In this document: positions 8,466 to 17,484 of the stretch, one piece after another
Layout: every line of letters starts with the position of its first letter
Position numbering within the stretch: position 1 is the first letter of the stretch
Source of the DNA: Gammaproteobacteria bacterium
Lineage (GTDB): Bacteria > Pseudomonadota > Gammaproteobacteria > UBA9214
Length of the DNA: 19,029 nucleotides
Reading direction: 5' to 3'
Assembly: GCA_029859555.1 (NCBI GenBank)
Contig: JAOUCV010000007.1
Location: 1-19,029, forward strand
Notes under the pieces: model-generated
What the model saw: the letters and a program-made list of their open reading frames with translations, nothing else
Told to the model about the DNA's origin: nothing
Databases searched by the model: none
Made by a program: the position numbers and the translations under genes

Positions 8466-9422
8466 TTATTGCCCTTGCGTCACCCATAACCCGCTGATTG
8501 CAGCAATGCCCTGGGCCCCGTGCCGAAAAGCCTCATCCATATCTGGCGGTTGCATACCGCCGAGCGCATAAACCGGTACCGTGGCGCGCTCTGTCATCTG
8601 CAGTAATCCTTGATACCCAAGCGGCCGGGCATCAGGATGGCTGGTGGTTTGCTTTACCGGTGAAACAACAACGAAGTCCAGTCCCAGATCTCCTGCATGT
8701 TGCACCTCCTCTATCGTGTGGCATGAAGCGCCTACCAGCTGGCCGCTGGGTCGGGCAGACAAGGCCCGCAGACATGCGCTGGTAAGATGCACGCCATCCA
8801 CACCGAGTTCGGCGGCAACAGCAGTCCCGGTATTCAGCAGCAAGCGCGCACCTGCCTGCCGGCAACGCTGCTGAACCTTTGGTACCAGCGTATGCAAGGC
8901 GGCATCAGGCAACAGCTTGGCGCGCAACTGCACCAGCGAAATCCCGCAGGCAAGTGTGTTTTCAAGCTCATCCAGGAAAACCTCATGATCCAGACCGGGA
9001 GCGGGCGTAACAAGATAACGATCAGGCAAACTGACCGCCTTGATAATCGGTGTATTTGCAGCAGGAAAGCAGTAGCCGCCCAGCGCATCAATACTTACCC
9101 ACTCGATGGCCTGCCCCTCGCAACCAAGCGCTGTGCCGGTGAAGTGATCGACACGCCACACATCAAGCAATACCGACTTGTCATGATAGTCATGCAATAC
9201 CCGTATTAACGGGCGGGCAGCCTGCACACGGATCCCGAGCTCTTCATACAGTTCACGATACAGGGCACACTCGACAGATTCACCCGGCTCAAGCTTGCCA
9301 CCCGGAAATTCCCACAGGTCTCCCTGATGAAGATGCGCGGGACGCCGACTGATGAGTACTCTGCCGCGGCCATCAAAGATCGCTGCAGCAGCGACATGCA
9401 CACGCGCTGGCGTAATATCCAT
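8466..9422 (-). CDS. Nudix (MutT-like) hydrolase fused to a ThiE-like domain
   Basis: This is a 318-residue two-domain fusion. The N-terminal half (about 1-130) is a MutT-type Nudix hydrolase that should cleave oxidised dNTPs such as 8-oxo-dGTP, keeping the pool clean. Its Nudix box is complete: G42-x5-E48-x7-R56-E57-L-x-E60-E61-L-G63-I64. The C-terminal half (about 135-318) is a TIM-barrel domain of the thiamine-phosphate synthase ThiE/TenI family, with QLRAK (165-169), DGVHL (209-213), GASCHTIEEV (231-240) and VYALGGM (284-290). Such fusions are known in many gammaproteobacteria. Several ThiE active-site positions are changed here: NTGT where ThiE has N-D-D, TSAC after DGVHL where it has GQ(E/D)D, and QTTSH where it has PTxTK. 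So the second half may not make thiamine phosphate. It is likely last in the secA-argJ-mutT run, 39 bases after argJ. Confidence 0.93.
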   Translation of the reverse strand: MDITPARVHVAAAAIFDGRGRVLISRRPAHLHQGDLWEFPGGKLEPGESVECALYRELYEELGIRVQAARPLIRVLHDYHDKSVLLDVWRVDHFTGTALGCEGQAIEWVSIDALGGYCFPAANTPIIKAVSLPDRYLVTPAPGLDHEVFLDELENTLACGISLVQLRAKLLPDAALHTLVPKVQQRCRQAGARLLLNTGTAVAAELGVDGVHLTSACLRALSARPSGQLVGASCHTIEEVQHAGDLGLDFVVVSPVKQTTSHPDARPLGYQGLLQMTERATVPVYALGGMQPPDMDEAFRHGAQGIAAISGLWVTQGQ

Positions 9423-9461
9423 CTCTTCAGTTTCTGCAGTTACACCTTAAGACGTTACACA

Positions 9462-10667
9462 TCAGGTACGGTACTCGGCGTTGATCTTGACGTAGTCATA
9501 GGACAGGTCACAGGTCCAGATCACCTCGCTGCAAGGACCGCGATGCAAGTCAACACGGATGGTAATTTCCTGCCGGTCCATTACCTGTTGCCCGGCAACC
9601 TCGGTGTAGCCCGGCGCCCGCCCGCCATCACAGACAATACAGACTTCATCAAGGAAAATTTCAAGCTGCGCCAGATCAAGATCCGCAATGCCCGCCCGGC
9701 CAACCGCCGCCAGTATTCGACCCCAGTTCGGGTCTCCGGCAAACAAGGCCGTTTTAACCAGAGGCGAATGTGCAATGGTATAGGCCACTTGCAGACACTC
9801 GTCGCTGCTTGCACCATTTTCAACAGCTACCGTCACAAAACGGGTCGCCCCCTCACCATCACGTATGATCGCCTGTGCCAGTTGTATACAGATATCGTCG
9901 AGTGCTTCACTGAACAGGGCGAAGCCCGGCGTATCCGGATGAAGAGCTGCCCCCGTGCCCGTTGCAGCCAGCACGCAGGCATCATTGGTGGAAGTGTCAC
10001 CGTCAACGGTGATGCGATTAAATGATTTGCCAACCGCTGCAGACAAACAATCCTGCAAAGCCGCCTGCCCGATTGTTGCATCGGTGGCAATAAATGCCAG
10101 CATGGTCGCCATGTCCGGCCGGATCATGCCTGCGCCCTTGGCAATACCGGTTATTGTTACCGACTGGCCCTCTATGTCTATTTTTCTTGAAGCGCCCTTG
10201 GGCACCGTGTCCGTGGTCAGGATAGCGCTTGCAGCCCCCGCCCAGCCCTGCTCATCGAGCCGCGCCAGCGCCTTCGGGACACCCGCCAGTATCTGCTTGA
10301 CCGGCAAGGGCTCGCCAATCACCCCGGTTGAAAATGGCAACACGGCCTGCGCATCGCAGCCTTGCTGTTCTGCCACCGCCTCACAGCACAAGCGGGCATC
10401 TTTGATCCCCGCTTCCCCGGTGCCTGCATTGGCATTGCCTGTATTGATCAACAGACAGACAGGTTGTTGCTGTGCCAGATGTTCCCGCGCCACGACAACC
10501 GGGGCCGCACAAAAGGCATTTTGCGTAAATACGGCAGCACACACCGAGCCAGGTACAAGGGTCATCACCACCAGGTCAGGACGATCCGGTGTCTTGATAG
10601 CAGCCGCCGTGGTCCCCAGGCATAATCCGGAGACAGGAAAAAGTTCGGGTAGTGGCTTTGTAAGCAT
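9462..10667 (-). CDS. argJ: arginine biosynthesis bifunctional protein ArgJ
   Basis: ArgJ is a glutamate/ornithine acetyltransferase. It moves the acetyl group from N-acetylornithine to glutamate, recycling acetyl groups in arginine synthesis; some members also make acetylglutamate from acetyl-CoA. The 401-residue length is normal. The precursor self-cleaves into alpha and beta chains before a threonine that becomes the nucleophile, and that motif is seen as KGAGMIRPDMATML with Thr188. Other conserved stretches are INTGNANAGTGE (about 74-85), PFSTGVIGEPLP (111-122) and DGEGATRFV. The protein ends in NAEYRT, close to the usual NADYRS-type ending. It lies between secA (129 bases upstream) and the MutT-ThiE gene, the same neighbourhood as in Pseudomonas. 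Whether it is mono- or bifunctional cannot be told from sequence alone. Confidence 0.96.
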   Translation of the reverse strand: MLTKPLPELFPVSGLCLGTTAAAIKTPDRPDLVVMTLVPGSVCAAVFTQNAFCAAPVVVAREHLAQQQPVCLLINTGNANAGTGEAGIKDARLCCEAVAEQQGCDAQAVLPFSTGVIGEPLPVKQILAGVPKALARLDEQGWAGAASAILTTDTVPKGASRKIDIEGQSVTITGIAKGAGMIRPDMATMLAFIATDATIGQAALQDCLSAAVGKSFNRITVDGDTSTNDACVLAATGTGAALHPDTPGFALFSEALDDICIQLAQAIIRDGEGATRFVTVAVENGASSDECLQVAYTIAHSPLVKTALFAGDPNWGRILAAVGRAGIADLDLAQLEIFLDEVCIVCDGGRAPGYTEVAGQQVMDRQEITIRVDLHRGPCSEVIWTCDLSYDYVKINAEYRT

Positions 10668-10796
10668 GATTGGTAATTAGTGCTTCACTGCAGAATGGTC
10701 ACGCAGCCACAAAGAAGTCATCGCTATCGTTACAACTGATCACTTCGGCCACATTCAGAAACACGGTCTGGGGTGAGCTGCTGTATAACGACAGGG

Positions 10797-13490
10797 TCAG
10801 GCCAGTTTACCGTGACACTGTTTGTACTTTTTCCCTGAGCCACAAGGGCACGGTTCATTACGTCCGACCTTGCGTCCTTCGCGCTGGAATGGAGCCTTCT
10901 CCTGGTCCCCGCTTTCCGCTTCGCCCATGGAATTGGCATTGGCATGGTGGTACTTGACCTGTGCCTTGCTGCGCCGTTGTTCTTCAACGGCCTCGACATC
11001 AGATTCCGCACGCACCTGTACTTTCGACAACACACCGATAACTTCATGCTTGATGCGCTCAAGCATGTCAGAAAACATTGCGAAACCTTCTTTCTTGTAT
11101 TCCTGTTTTGGGTCTTTCTGTCCATAGCCACGCAAGCCAATACCCTGGCGCAGGTAATCCATCGCCGCCAGATGCTCTTTCCAGGCACCATCGAGTATTT
11201 GCAACATCACCGCTTTCTCGAAGTGACGAACTACTTCCACACCGGCATCCTGCTCTTTCTGTCTGTAAGCAGACACCATGGTTTCAAGAATACGCGCACG
11301 CAGTGTCTCCTCGTGCAGTTCATCATCCGCATCCAGCCATTGCCGGACAGGCATCTCATGCCCGTATTCATTGACCAGCGCCTCCTCCAGTCCGGCTATA
11401 TCCCACTGTTCATCCAGTGAACCAGGCGGCATGTATACACTGATCAGTGAATTAACCACATCCTCGCGAATAGCATCCACGGTCTCGGAAACATCTGCTG
11501 TTTCCATCAACTCGTCGCGCTGTTCATAGACGACCGTACGCTGGTCGTTCGCTACATCATCATATTCAAGCAGCGTCTTGCGCATATTGTAATTGTGCTG
11601 TTCAACCTTGCGCTGGGCATTCTCGATTGCCTTGGAAACCCAGGGGTGCTCTATCGCCTCACCCTTTTCCATGCCCAGCTTTTGCATCAACCCGGCCACC
11701 CGCTCCGAAGCAAAAATACGCATCAGATTATCTTTCAGTGACAGGTAAAAACGACTGGAACCCGGATCACCCTGACGACCGGCACGGCCACGCAGCTGGT
11801 TATCAACACGCCGTGACTCATGCCGCTCGGTGCCGACAATATGCAGGCCGCCGGCAGCAATTACTTCATCATGCCGTTTTTGCCATTCAGCAGTAACCTT
11901 CTTTACAGTTGCTTCATCCGGGTTGTCGAGCGTATCCAGCTCAACCTGCAAATTACCGCCGAGTACAATATCGGTACCACGACCCGCCATGTTGGTCGCA
12001 ATCGTAATCGCACCCGGTCGTCCGGCCTGCGCCACGATATAGGCTTCCTTCTCATGCTGCTTGGCGTTCAGCACCGCATGCTTGACGTTTGCCTTCTTCA
12101 GTAACTTTGACAGGTATTCGGAGGTATCCACGGATGCCGTACCCACCAGTACCGGCTGCCCCTTTTGCTGGCAATCACGCACATCATTCATGATGGACTC
12201 GAACTTCTCTTCGATGGTGAGATAGACGAGGTCCCCCATATCATCCCTGACCATTGGATTATGGGTCGGAATAACCAGCACCTCCAGCCCATAAATCTGT
12301 TGTAATTCAAAGGCCTCTGTATCTGCCGTGCCAGTCATGCCGGAAAGCTTTTTGTAGGTCCTGAAATAATTCTGGAAGGTAATGGAGGCCAGTGTCTGAC
12401 TCTCGTTCTGGATGGGAACATCCTCTTTCGCTTCGACCGCCTGATGCAGACCTTCAGACCAGCGTCGACCCGGCATGGTGCGGCCGGTGAATTCATCGAC
12501 AATAACCACCTTGCCTTCCTGTACGATGTAGTCCACATCTTTCTTGAACAGCAAGGTTGCACGCATCGCTGCATTAAGATGATGCATCATGCCCAGGTTG
12601 GCTGCATCGTAAAGACTCTCGCCCTCTTTCAGCAAACCCTTGCCCGCCAGCAATCCCTCGACATGCTCATGTCCGGCATCAGTGAGGTATATCTGTTTGT
12701 GCTTTTCTTCCAGCGTGTAGTCGCCAGGCCCGTCTTCCTCTTCCTGCAGGGTCAAACCGGCCACCAGCTCGTTCATGGTGACATACAAATCCGACCGTTC
12801 ATCCACCGGACCGGAGATAACCAGCGGAGTCCGCGCCTCGTCAATCAGGATAGAGTCAACTTCATCGACGATGGCAAAGTTGCGGCCGTGCTGTACACGT
12901 TCATCTGCCTTGAAGGCCATGTTGTCGCGCAGGTAATCAAAGCCGAATTCGTTATTTGTACCGTAGGTAATATCTGCCTCGTAGGCAGCTTTCTTTTCCT
13001 CGTGACTCAGGCCAGACACGGTCACACCGGTGGTCAGTCCCATAAAGGCATAGACCTTGCCCATCCATTCGGAGTCGCGCCGTGCGAGGTAGTCATTGAC
13101 GGTCACAACATGCACACCGTCTCCAGTCAGTGCATTCAGGTAGGCCGGCAACGTGGCCACCAGCGTCTTGCCCTCACCGGTGCGCATTTCAGCAATTCTG
13201 CCACCGTGCAGCACCATGCCGCCGATCAACTGCACATCAAAAGGACGCATCTCGAGGGCGCGCCAGGCGGCCTCACGCACAGCCGCAAAAGCCTCGGGTA
13301 ACAGACCATCCAGCGTCTCGCCATCAACCAGGCGTTGCCGGAATTCATCCGTTTTGGCACACAGTGCTTCATCGGACAGCGCCTTGAAATCCGGCTCCAG
13401 TTCGTTAATGCGTGTCACCAGACGTGACATACGTTTCAGCTGGCGATCATTGCGACTGCCAAACAACTTGTTAAGGATATTAATGGCCAT
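10797..13490 (-). CDS. secA: preprotein translocase ATPase SecA
   Basis: SecA is the motor that binds unfolded preproteins and pushes them through SecYEG at the inner membrane. From ATG 13490 the protein has 897 residues and begins [21 protein letters not shown], lining up with E. coli SecA. It has Walker A MRTGEGKT (102-109), the [13 protein letters not shown]alker B region (209-221), a preprotein cross-linking domain, GTDIVLGGN and the second RecA-like lobe with [17 protein letters not shown]. The C-terminal zinc tail [13 protein letters not shown] (C881, C883, C892, H893) is the SecB-binding motif. An upstream in-frame start at 13538 would add 16 residues without family support. No secM-like leader gene lies in the 125 bases upstream. 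The leader contains a short hairpin (CCTGC at 13542-13546 with GCAGG at 13553-13557) of unknown meaning. Confidence 0.98.
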   Translation of the reverse strand: MAINILNKLFGSRNDRQLKRMSRLVTRINELEPDFKALSDEALCAKTDEFRQRLVDGETLDGLLPEAFAAVREAAWRALEMRPFDVQLIGGMVLHGGRIAEMRTGEGKTLVATLPAYLNALTGDGVHVVTVNDYLARRDSEWMGKVYAFMGLTTGVTVSGLSHEEKKAAYEADITYGTNNEFGFDYLRDNMAFKADERVQHGRNFAIVDEVDSILIDEARTPLVISGPVDERSDLYVTMNELVAGLTLQEEEDGPGDYTLEEKHKQIYLTDAGHEHVEGLLAGKGLLKEGESLYDAANLGMMHHLNAAMRATLLFKKDVDYIVQEGKVVIVDEFTGRTMPGRRWSEGLHQAVEAKEDVPIQNESQTLASITFQNYFRTYKKLSGMTGTADTEAFELQQIYGLEVLVIPTHNPMVRDDMGDLVYLTIEEKFESIMNDVRDCQQKGQPVLVGTASVDTSEYLSKLLKKANVKHAVLNAKQHEKEAYIVAQAGRPGAITIATNMAGRGTDIVLGGNLQVELDTLDNPDEATVKKVTAEWQKRHDEVIAAGGLHIVGTERHESRRVDNQLRGRAGRQGDPGSSRFYLSLKDNLMRIFASERVAGLMQKLGMEKGEAIEHPWVSKAIENAQRKVEQHNYNMRKTLLEYDDVANDQRTVVYEQRDELMETADVSETVDAIREDVVNSLISVYMPPGSLDEQWDIAGLEEALVNEYGHEMPVRQWLDADDELHEETLRARILETMVSAYRQKEQDAGVEVVRHFEKAVMLQILDGAWKEHLAAMDYLRQGIGLRGYGQKDPKQEYKKEGFAMFSDMLERIKHEVIGVLSKVQVRAESDVEAVEEQRRSKAQVKYHHANANSMGEAESGDQEKAPFQREGRKVGRNEPCPCGSGKKYKQCHGKLA

Positions 13491-13615
13491 GAACCTTGTA
13501 AGAAACCCAATCTGCAGAAAACAGGCATGATACCGCATGTACCTGCAAATTAGCAGGCCGAAACAGCTTAAAACAGGGGAAAAACAGCCCGGCAGAAGTA
13601 CCGGATACAGCGGAC

Positions 13616-14521
13616 TTATTTGGCGATATATTTAGAGGGATTAACGGTTTTGCCGTTGCGCAACAGTTCAAAATGGACATGTGGACCGGTTGATCGCCCG
13701 GTAGATCCCATCAGCGCAATCTGCTGGCCCTTCTTAACCTTGTCACCGGCCTTGACCAGGTGTTTCTGATTATGGCCGTAACGTGTGGAATATCCATTGC
13801 CGTGGTTGACCTCAATCAGATTCCCGTAACCGGAACGCTTGCCTGCCCAGCTAACCACACCGTCACCCACCGTGATCACTTCACTGCCTTTCTTGCCCGC
13901 AAAATCCAGCCCTTTGTGGAAATCCTGCTTACCGGTGAACGGATCATTACGCTTGCCATACTTCGAGGATAACCAGCCATCAGCCACCGGCTTGCCGGAA
14001 GGCATTACGCGCTCATGCAGGCTGCGGCTCATCAACAGCGACTCCAGCACGGACAATTTCTGTTCCCGGTCCTGCATCTCGCTGCCGAGCGCGTCCAGCA
14101 TTGACAGGAAATCAGCCAGCGGCACAGATTGCACGGCCTCACTCTCACCCGGACCACCCACAGCCGGAACCGCATCAAAATCAAATTCTTCCTTGTCCAG
14201 GCTGCCCTGTTCAACGAGCCGGTCTCCGAGTGCGTTGAGGCGCAGCATTTGTCCCTGCATTTTACCAATCCGCAGGGTCAGGGCATCGATATCAGCCTGT
14301 GCACTACGACGTGCCTCGGCGATTTCAGCCTGCTGACCCTCAACCATACCCTGCCATTTAACAACATGTTGCAGATCGTCTGCAGCAATCCGGGTTCCGG
14401 TATAGACCGCAACAGCGATCAGGATAATCATCCCTGTGACCGCGCCAATACCGAAACGCATTAAATTCAGCTCAAAGTTCCAGACCTGTCCGCGCTTGTT
14501 TGTAAACAGTATGATGTTCAT
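13616..14521 (-). CDS. membrane-anchored M23 (LytM) metallopeptidase
   Basis: This 301-residue protein has a short cytoplasmic start, one transmembrane helix at about residues 23-40 ([18 protein letters not shown]), a periplasmic coiled-coil-like region (about 50-165) and a C-terminal LytM domain (about 180-298). The catalytic domain is intact: H202 and D206 in [10 protein letters not shown]250 in YGH, and H281/H283 in HVHFE, which supply the zinc ligands and catalytic histidine. Intact residues predict an active D,D-endopeptidase cutting peptidoglycan cross-links, unlike degenerate LytM activators such as EnvC or NlpD; this is inference. The single anchor and coiled coil recall MepM-type endopeptidases. 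It lies between lpxC/dciA and secA, where related peptidases occur in Pseudomonas. Its start is 22 bases from the divergent dciA start. Confidence 0.93.
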   Translation of the reverse strand: MNIILFTNKRGQVWNFELNLMRFGIGAVTGMIILIAVAVYTGTRIAADDLQHVVKWQGMVEGQQAEIAEARRSAQADIDALTLRIGKMQGQMLRLNALGDRLVEQGSLDKEEFDFDAVPAVGGPGESEAVQSVPLADFLSMLDALGSEMQDREQKLSVLESLLMSRSLHERVMPSGKPVADGWLSSKYGKRNDPFTGKQDFHKGLDFAGKKGSEVITVGDGVVSWAGKRSGYGNLIEVNHGNGYSTRYGHNQKHLVKAGDKVKKGQQIALMGSTGRSTGPHVHFELLRNGKTVNPSKYIAK

Positions 14522-14543
14522 CTATAAACCTGTTAGTGATCCT

Positions 14544-14987
14544 ATGAACAGTCCCTTGCAAATTAATAAATTGTCAGGCGGTAAATACGCCCGCCTGGTC
14601 GCCAGGGCGAGAGCCCTGATGGAGTTACAGGTATTGGTGCACAATCTGCTACCTGAACCCCTTAACACGCACTGCCGGGTACTGGCAGTCAGGGACGAAA
14701 CCCTGATTCTGGCAACCAGTTCACCCGTATGGGCGGCCCGACTGCGTTTCCATGCGCCCCTCCTAGTAAAACAGCTGTCCGATCACGAAACTGTGAAGCT
14801 GCGCACAGTACGAGTTCGGGTTCGGCCGCCGGAAAAAGCCCTTGATACCCTGCCAGTCCGTCGCCAAGCCGCTCTGAGACCGGGCAAAAGCGGTGCCGCC
14901 GCGCTGCAGCAAGCTGCACAGACTGTATCGGACCCCGGACTGAAAACTGCACTGCTGAGACTTGCCAATCGACAGAATTTCCGCTGA
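14544..14987 (+). CDS. dciA: DUF721 protein, DciA-type replicative helicase loader
   Basis: This 147-residue protein matches the DUF721 family, which includes DciA, the ancestral factor that loads the DnaB helicase in bacteria lacking DnaC or DnaI. The KH-like N-terminal domain covers about residues 20-95, with VHNLLPEPLNTHCRVLAVRD followed by ETLILATSSPVWAARLRFHA, the diagnostic region around the conserved W-A-x-x-L. The C-terminal part is basic and low in order (VRVRVRPPEKA, then RRQAALRPGKSG), as expected for the flexible DNA- and helicase-contacting tail. The frame is open from GTG 14436, but ATG 14544 gives the family N-terminus; the longer form would run antisense through the first 86 bases of the M23 gene. 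The position between lpxC and secA agrees with dciA in other gammaproteobacteria. The sequence is divergent, so I keep some doubt. Confidence 0.82.
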   Translation: MNSPLQINKLSGGKYARLVARARALMELQVLVHNLLPEPLNTHCRVLAVRDETLILATSSPVWAARLRFHAPLLVKQLSDHETVKLRTVRVRVRPPEKALDTLPVRRQAALRPGKSGAAALQQAAQTVSDPGLKTALLRLANRQNFR

Positions 14988-15039
14988 AGGGTACTTCTCA
15001 GCAGAAATCAGGACGCCAGGACACTACGAGGAAATCAGC

Positions 15040-15951
15040 TCAGCTGGCAGGTACCGGCTGCAGGAACGAAATCGGGGATTCGTTGGCATCGCTAAATGTC
15101 ACTTCTTCCCAGGCTGATTCGTCCGCCATCAGTGCACGCAACAGCTTGTTATTCAGGGCGTGCCCTGACTTGTAGCCGCTAAAAGCACCAATCAGACTGT
15201 GGCCAAGCAGGTAAAGATCACCAATCGCATCAAGAATCTTGTGCTTCACAAACTCATCGCGGTAGCGCAAGCCATCCTCATTGAGAACCCGGTAGTCATC
15301 CAGCACCACCGCATTATCAAGACTACCGCCCAGTGCCAGCTTGCTTTCCCGCAACTGTTCGATTTCGTGCATAAAGCCGAAAGTTCGCGCCCGACTCACT
15401 TCCTTGACGAAAGACGTCGTGGAAAAGTCAATTTCGGAGTGCTGGGTTTTCGACTTGAATACCGGATGGTCAAATTCGATGGTAAAACCAACCTTGAAAC
15501 CGTCAAAAGGCTCAAAGCGCGCGATCTTGTCGCCATCTTCCACCTGTACCGGTCTTTTGATGCGGATAAACCGCTTCGGAGCATTCTGCTCTTCAATCCC
15601 TGCAGACTGTATAAGGAATACAAAAGGTCCTGCACTGCCATCCATAATCGGGACTTCCGCAGCACTCAGGTCGATGAAGGCATTATCAATACCCAGACCC
15701 GCCATGGCAGAAAGCAAATGCTCAACAGTCGATATCCGAACGTCCTGATTGACCAGCGTTGTTGAAAGGCGGGTATCACCGACATTTTCAGGTCGAGCCT
15801 TGATCTGGGTAACCGTCTCCAGATCAACACGACAAAATACGATACCGGTATCAACCGGTGCAGGTCGTAAAGTCAGGTAAATTTTCTCGCCCGTGTGCAA
15901 ACCCACGCCGGTAGCGCGAATCACATTTTTGAGAGTACGTTGTCGAATCAT
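15040..15951 (-). CDS. lpxC: UDP-3-O-acyl-N-acetylglucosamine deacetylase LpxC
   Basis: LpxC is the zinc-dependent cytosolic deacetylase that catalyses the first committed step of lipid A synthesis. The 303-residue length is typical. The zinc ligands are H78 (in TVEHLLSAM), H237 and D241 ([10 protein letters not shown]), with E77 as general base and H264 in GHALNN; all are one position lower than in E. coli LpxC. The N-terminus [19 protein letters not shown] is also canonical. A GAGGA-type ribosome binding site lies about 10 bases before ATG 15951. It is separated from ftsZ by 240 bases containing a strong hairpin and an A/T-rich stretch with a perfect TATAAT, so it may have its own promoter. 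In E. coli LpxC is controlled by FtsH proteolysis; the C-terminus here (SFLQPVPAS) has a similar nonpolar character. Confidence 0.98.
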   Translation of the reverse strand: MIRQRTLKNVIRATGVGLHTGEKIYLTLRPAPVDTGIVFCRVDLETVTQIKARPENVGDTRLSTTLVNQDVRISTVEHLLSAMAGLGIDNAFIDLSAAEVPIMDGSAGPFVFLIQSAGIEEQNAPKRFIRIKRPVQVEDGDKIARFEPFDGFKVGFTIEFDHPVFKSKTQHSEIDFSTTSFVKEVSRARTFGFMHEIEQLRESKLALGGSLDNAVVLDDYRVLNEDGLRYRDEFVKHKILDAIGDLYLLGHSLIGAFSGYKSGHALNNKLLRALMADESAWEEVTFSDANESPISFLQPVPAS

Positions 15952-16087
15952 GGCCTTAAATTCCTCTTGAAACAGCCGTTTTCCTCAGACAAGTACCAGA
16001 AAAGCCGCGGTGACTTTAGCACACACTCAAGACTCTGCATAGCAGCCAGGTCATAAAGAGTGTATCTAGGCCCTCATATAGATAAAT

Positions 16088-16093
16088 ATTATA
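16088..16093 (-). promoter_or_regulatory. candidate -10 element of an lpxC promoter
   Basis: On the minus strand a perfect TATAAT lies in an A/T-rich island between the ftsZ hairpin and lpxC. The -35 region at the usual distance is poor (TTATTT at 16-base spacing), so this is only a candidate. It would give lpxC a leader of roughly 130 bases. Confidence 0.3.
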
Positions 16094-16132
16094 GCTATAT
16101 AAGGTATAAAAATAACCGTGCGAACCCCCCTT

Positions 16133-16165
16133 GCGGGTCCTGGCTGCCCCTCAGCCAGGACCCGC
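16133..16165 (-). terminator. strong hairpin after ftsZ, probable terminator
   Basis: A perfect 14-bp inverted repeat (GCGGGTCCTGGCTG at 16133-16146 and its complement at 16152-16165) with a 5-base loop lies 27 bases past the ftsZ stop. On the ftsZ strand the stem is followed by AAGGGGGGTTCGCACGG and only then by TTATTTTTA, so the U tract is about 17 bases away. It may be an imperfect intrinsic terminator, or an RNA 3'-end stabiliser, rather than a textbook terminator. Confidence 0.6.
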
Positions 16166-16191
16166 CCGCTCCCCCACCTGCCGGCTATAGA

Positions 16192-17358
16192 CTAGTCAGC
16201 CTGGCGACGTAAAAATGCCGGGATATCCAGATAATCCATATCCTCCGCATTATTGCCACCGGCTGCCTGCGCCCGTTGTGCCGCCTTGTTCTTGTTGCGC
16301 AACACCGTCGGGCGATCAAAATCTTCACCCCCTGCGGCGGTAGTAGCTGGCGGTTTATTGACATGTACCAAAGACGGTTTGTCGGCTGGCATTGGCTTGG
16401 CACCCGCACCCAGACCGGTAGCAACCACAGTAACGCGCAGTTCGTCGCGCATATCCGGGTCAATTACGGTACCAACAACCACGGTGGCATTTTCAGAAGC
16501 GAATTCCTTCACCGTATTACCCACTTCCTCAAATTCCCCGATAGCCAGATCCATTCCGGCGGTGACATTCACCAGGATGCCATTGGCACCCATCAGGTCG
16601 ATATCTTCCAGCAACGGACTGGCGACAGCCGCTTCCGCCGCTTCACGCGCCCGGTCTTCACCCTTGGCTGTGCCGGAACCCATCATCGCCATGCCCATTT
16701 CCGCCATCACTGTGCGAACGTCCGCGAAGTCAACATTGATCAGGCCCGGGCGGGTAATCAGTTCAGCAATACCCTGCACTGCTCCCAGCAATACATCGTT
16801 TGCGGAGCGGAAAGCATCCAGCAGGCTGATCTGCTTGCCAAGTACTGACTGCAACTTCTCGTTCGGAATGGTTATCAGCGAATCCACATACTGACTGAGT
16901 TCCTTGATGCCATTGTGTGCCACGTGCAGGCGCCGGCTTCCCTCAAAGGTAAACGGCTTGGTCACGACAGCAACGGTCAGGATGCCCATTTCCTTGGCAA
17001 CACTGGCGACCACCGGTGCTGCACCGGTACCGGTTCCACCGCCCATTCCGGCAGTGATGAACAGCATGTCAGAGCCCTCGATGACCTCGGCAATCCGATC
17101 ACGGTCTTCCTGCGCAGCCTCGCGTCCAACGTCCGGATTGGCACCGGCACCCAGTCCCTTGGTGATATCCGCACCAATCTGCAGCGTGGTACGCGCGCCC
17201 ATATTCCTCAAGGCCTGTGAATCAGTATTCGCGCAGATAAACTCCACGCCGTCGATATTTGCTTCCACCATATGCTGCACGGCATTACCGCCACCGCCAC
17301 CAACACCGATCACCTTGATTACTGCACTTTGCCCACACGAGTCGAGTAGTTCAAACAT
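16192..17358 (-). CDS. ftsZ: cell division protein FtsZ
   Basis: FtsZ is the tubulin-like GTPase that polymerises into the midcell Z ring. The 388-residue protein starts at ATG 17358 with a near-perfect Shine-Dalgarno sequence. The GTP-binding signature GGGTGTG is at 106-112, and the T7 synergy loop NVDFADV (208-214) carries the catalytic aspartates D210 and D213. The globular domain ends near residue 320. A variable linker (about 320-374) leads to the conserved C-terminal peptide DYLDIPAFLRRQAD (375-388), which binds FtsA, ZipA and ZapD; ZapD is also encoded in this window. It is 126 bases downstream of ftsA in the usual ftsQ-ftsA-ftsZ order. The strong ribosome binding site fits the high FtsZ level cells need relative to FtsA. 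Confidence 0.99.
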   Translation of the reverse strand: MFELLDSCGQSAVIKVIGVGGGGGNAVQHMVEANIDGVEFICANTDSQALRNMGARTTLQIGADITKGLGAGANPDVGREAAQEDRDRIAEVIEGSDMLFITAGMGGGTGTGAAPVVASVAKEMGILTVAVVTKPFTFEGSRRLHVAHNGIKELSQYVDSLITIPNEKLQSVLGKQISLLDAFRSANDVLLGAVQGIAELITRPGLINVDFADVRTVMAEMGMAMMGSGTAKGEDRAREAAEAAVASPLLEDIDLMGANGILVNVTAGMDLAIGEFEEVGNTVKEFASENATVVVGTVIDPDMRDELRVTVVATGLGAGAKPMPADKPSLVHVNKPPATTAAGGEDFDRPTVLRNKNKAAQRAQAAGGNNAEDMDYLDIPAFLRRQAD

Positions 17359-17365
17359 GATGTCT

Positions 17366-17373
17366 CCTCCTTA
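17366..17373 (-). promoter_or_regulatory. strong ribosome binding site of ftsZ
   Basis: On the minus strand TAAGGAGG lies 7 bases before the ftsZ ATG. It is almost the full complement of the 16S rRNA 3' end and much stronger than the sites before the other genes here, which fits FtsZ being made in excess over FtsA. Confidence 0.85.
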
Positions 17374-17484
17374 CAGAAACAACAATTAAGCCCAAAGAAT
17401 TAACATTAATAAAAAGCGCTGCCATGCCAACCTCACTGATCACGACTACACTTCTGCGACTAATACCAAACACCTACCAACTAT

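Noticed and set aside
10668..10796. The 129-base gap between secA and argJ as a site for a small RNA or terminator.
   Set aside because: No stable hairpin with a T tract and no recognisable RNA is seen.
12444..13301. Long plus-strand open frame opposite secA, and similar long frames opposite argJ, pilC, ftsA and ftsZ.
   Set aside because: They are antisense shadows of strongly conserved genes, show no family motifs, and have skewed composition.
14982..15003. Hairpin GCTGA...TCAGC at the end of dciA as a terminator.
   Set aside because: The stem is short and bulged and no T tract follows on either strand.
17372..17440. A/T-rich stretch between ftsA and ftsZ as an ftsZ promoter.
   Set aside because: TTGGCA-like and TATTAA-like hexamers occur but not at acceptable spacing; a promoter is plausible but not shown.
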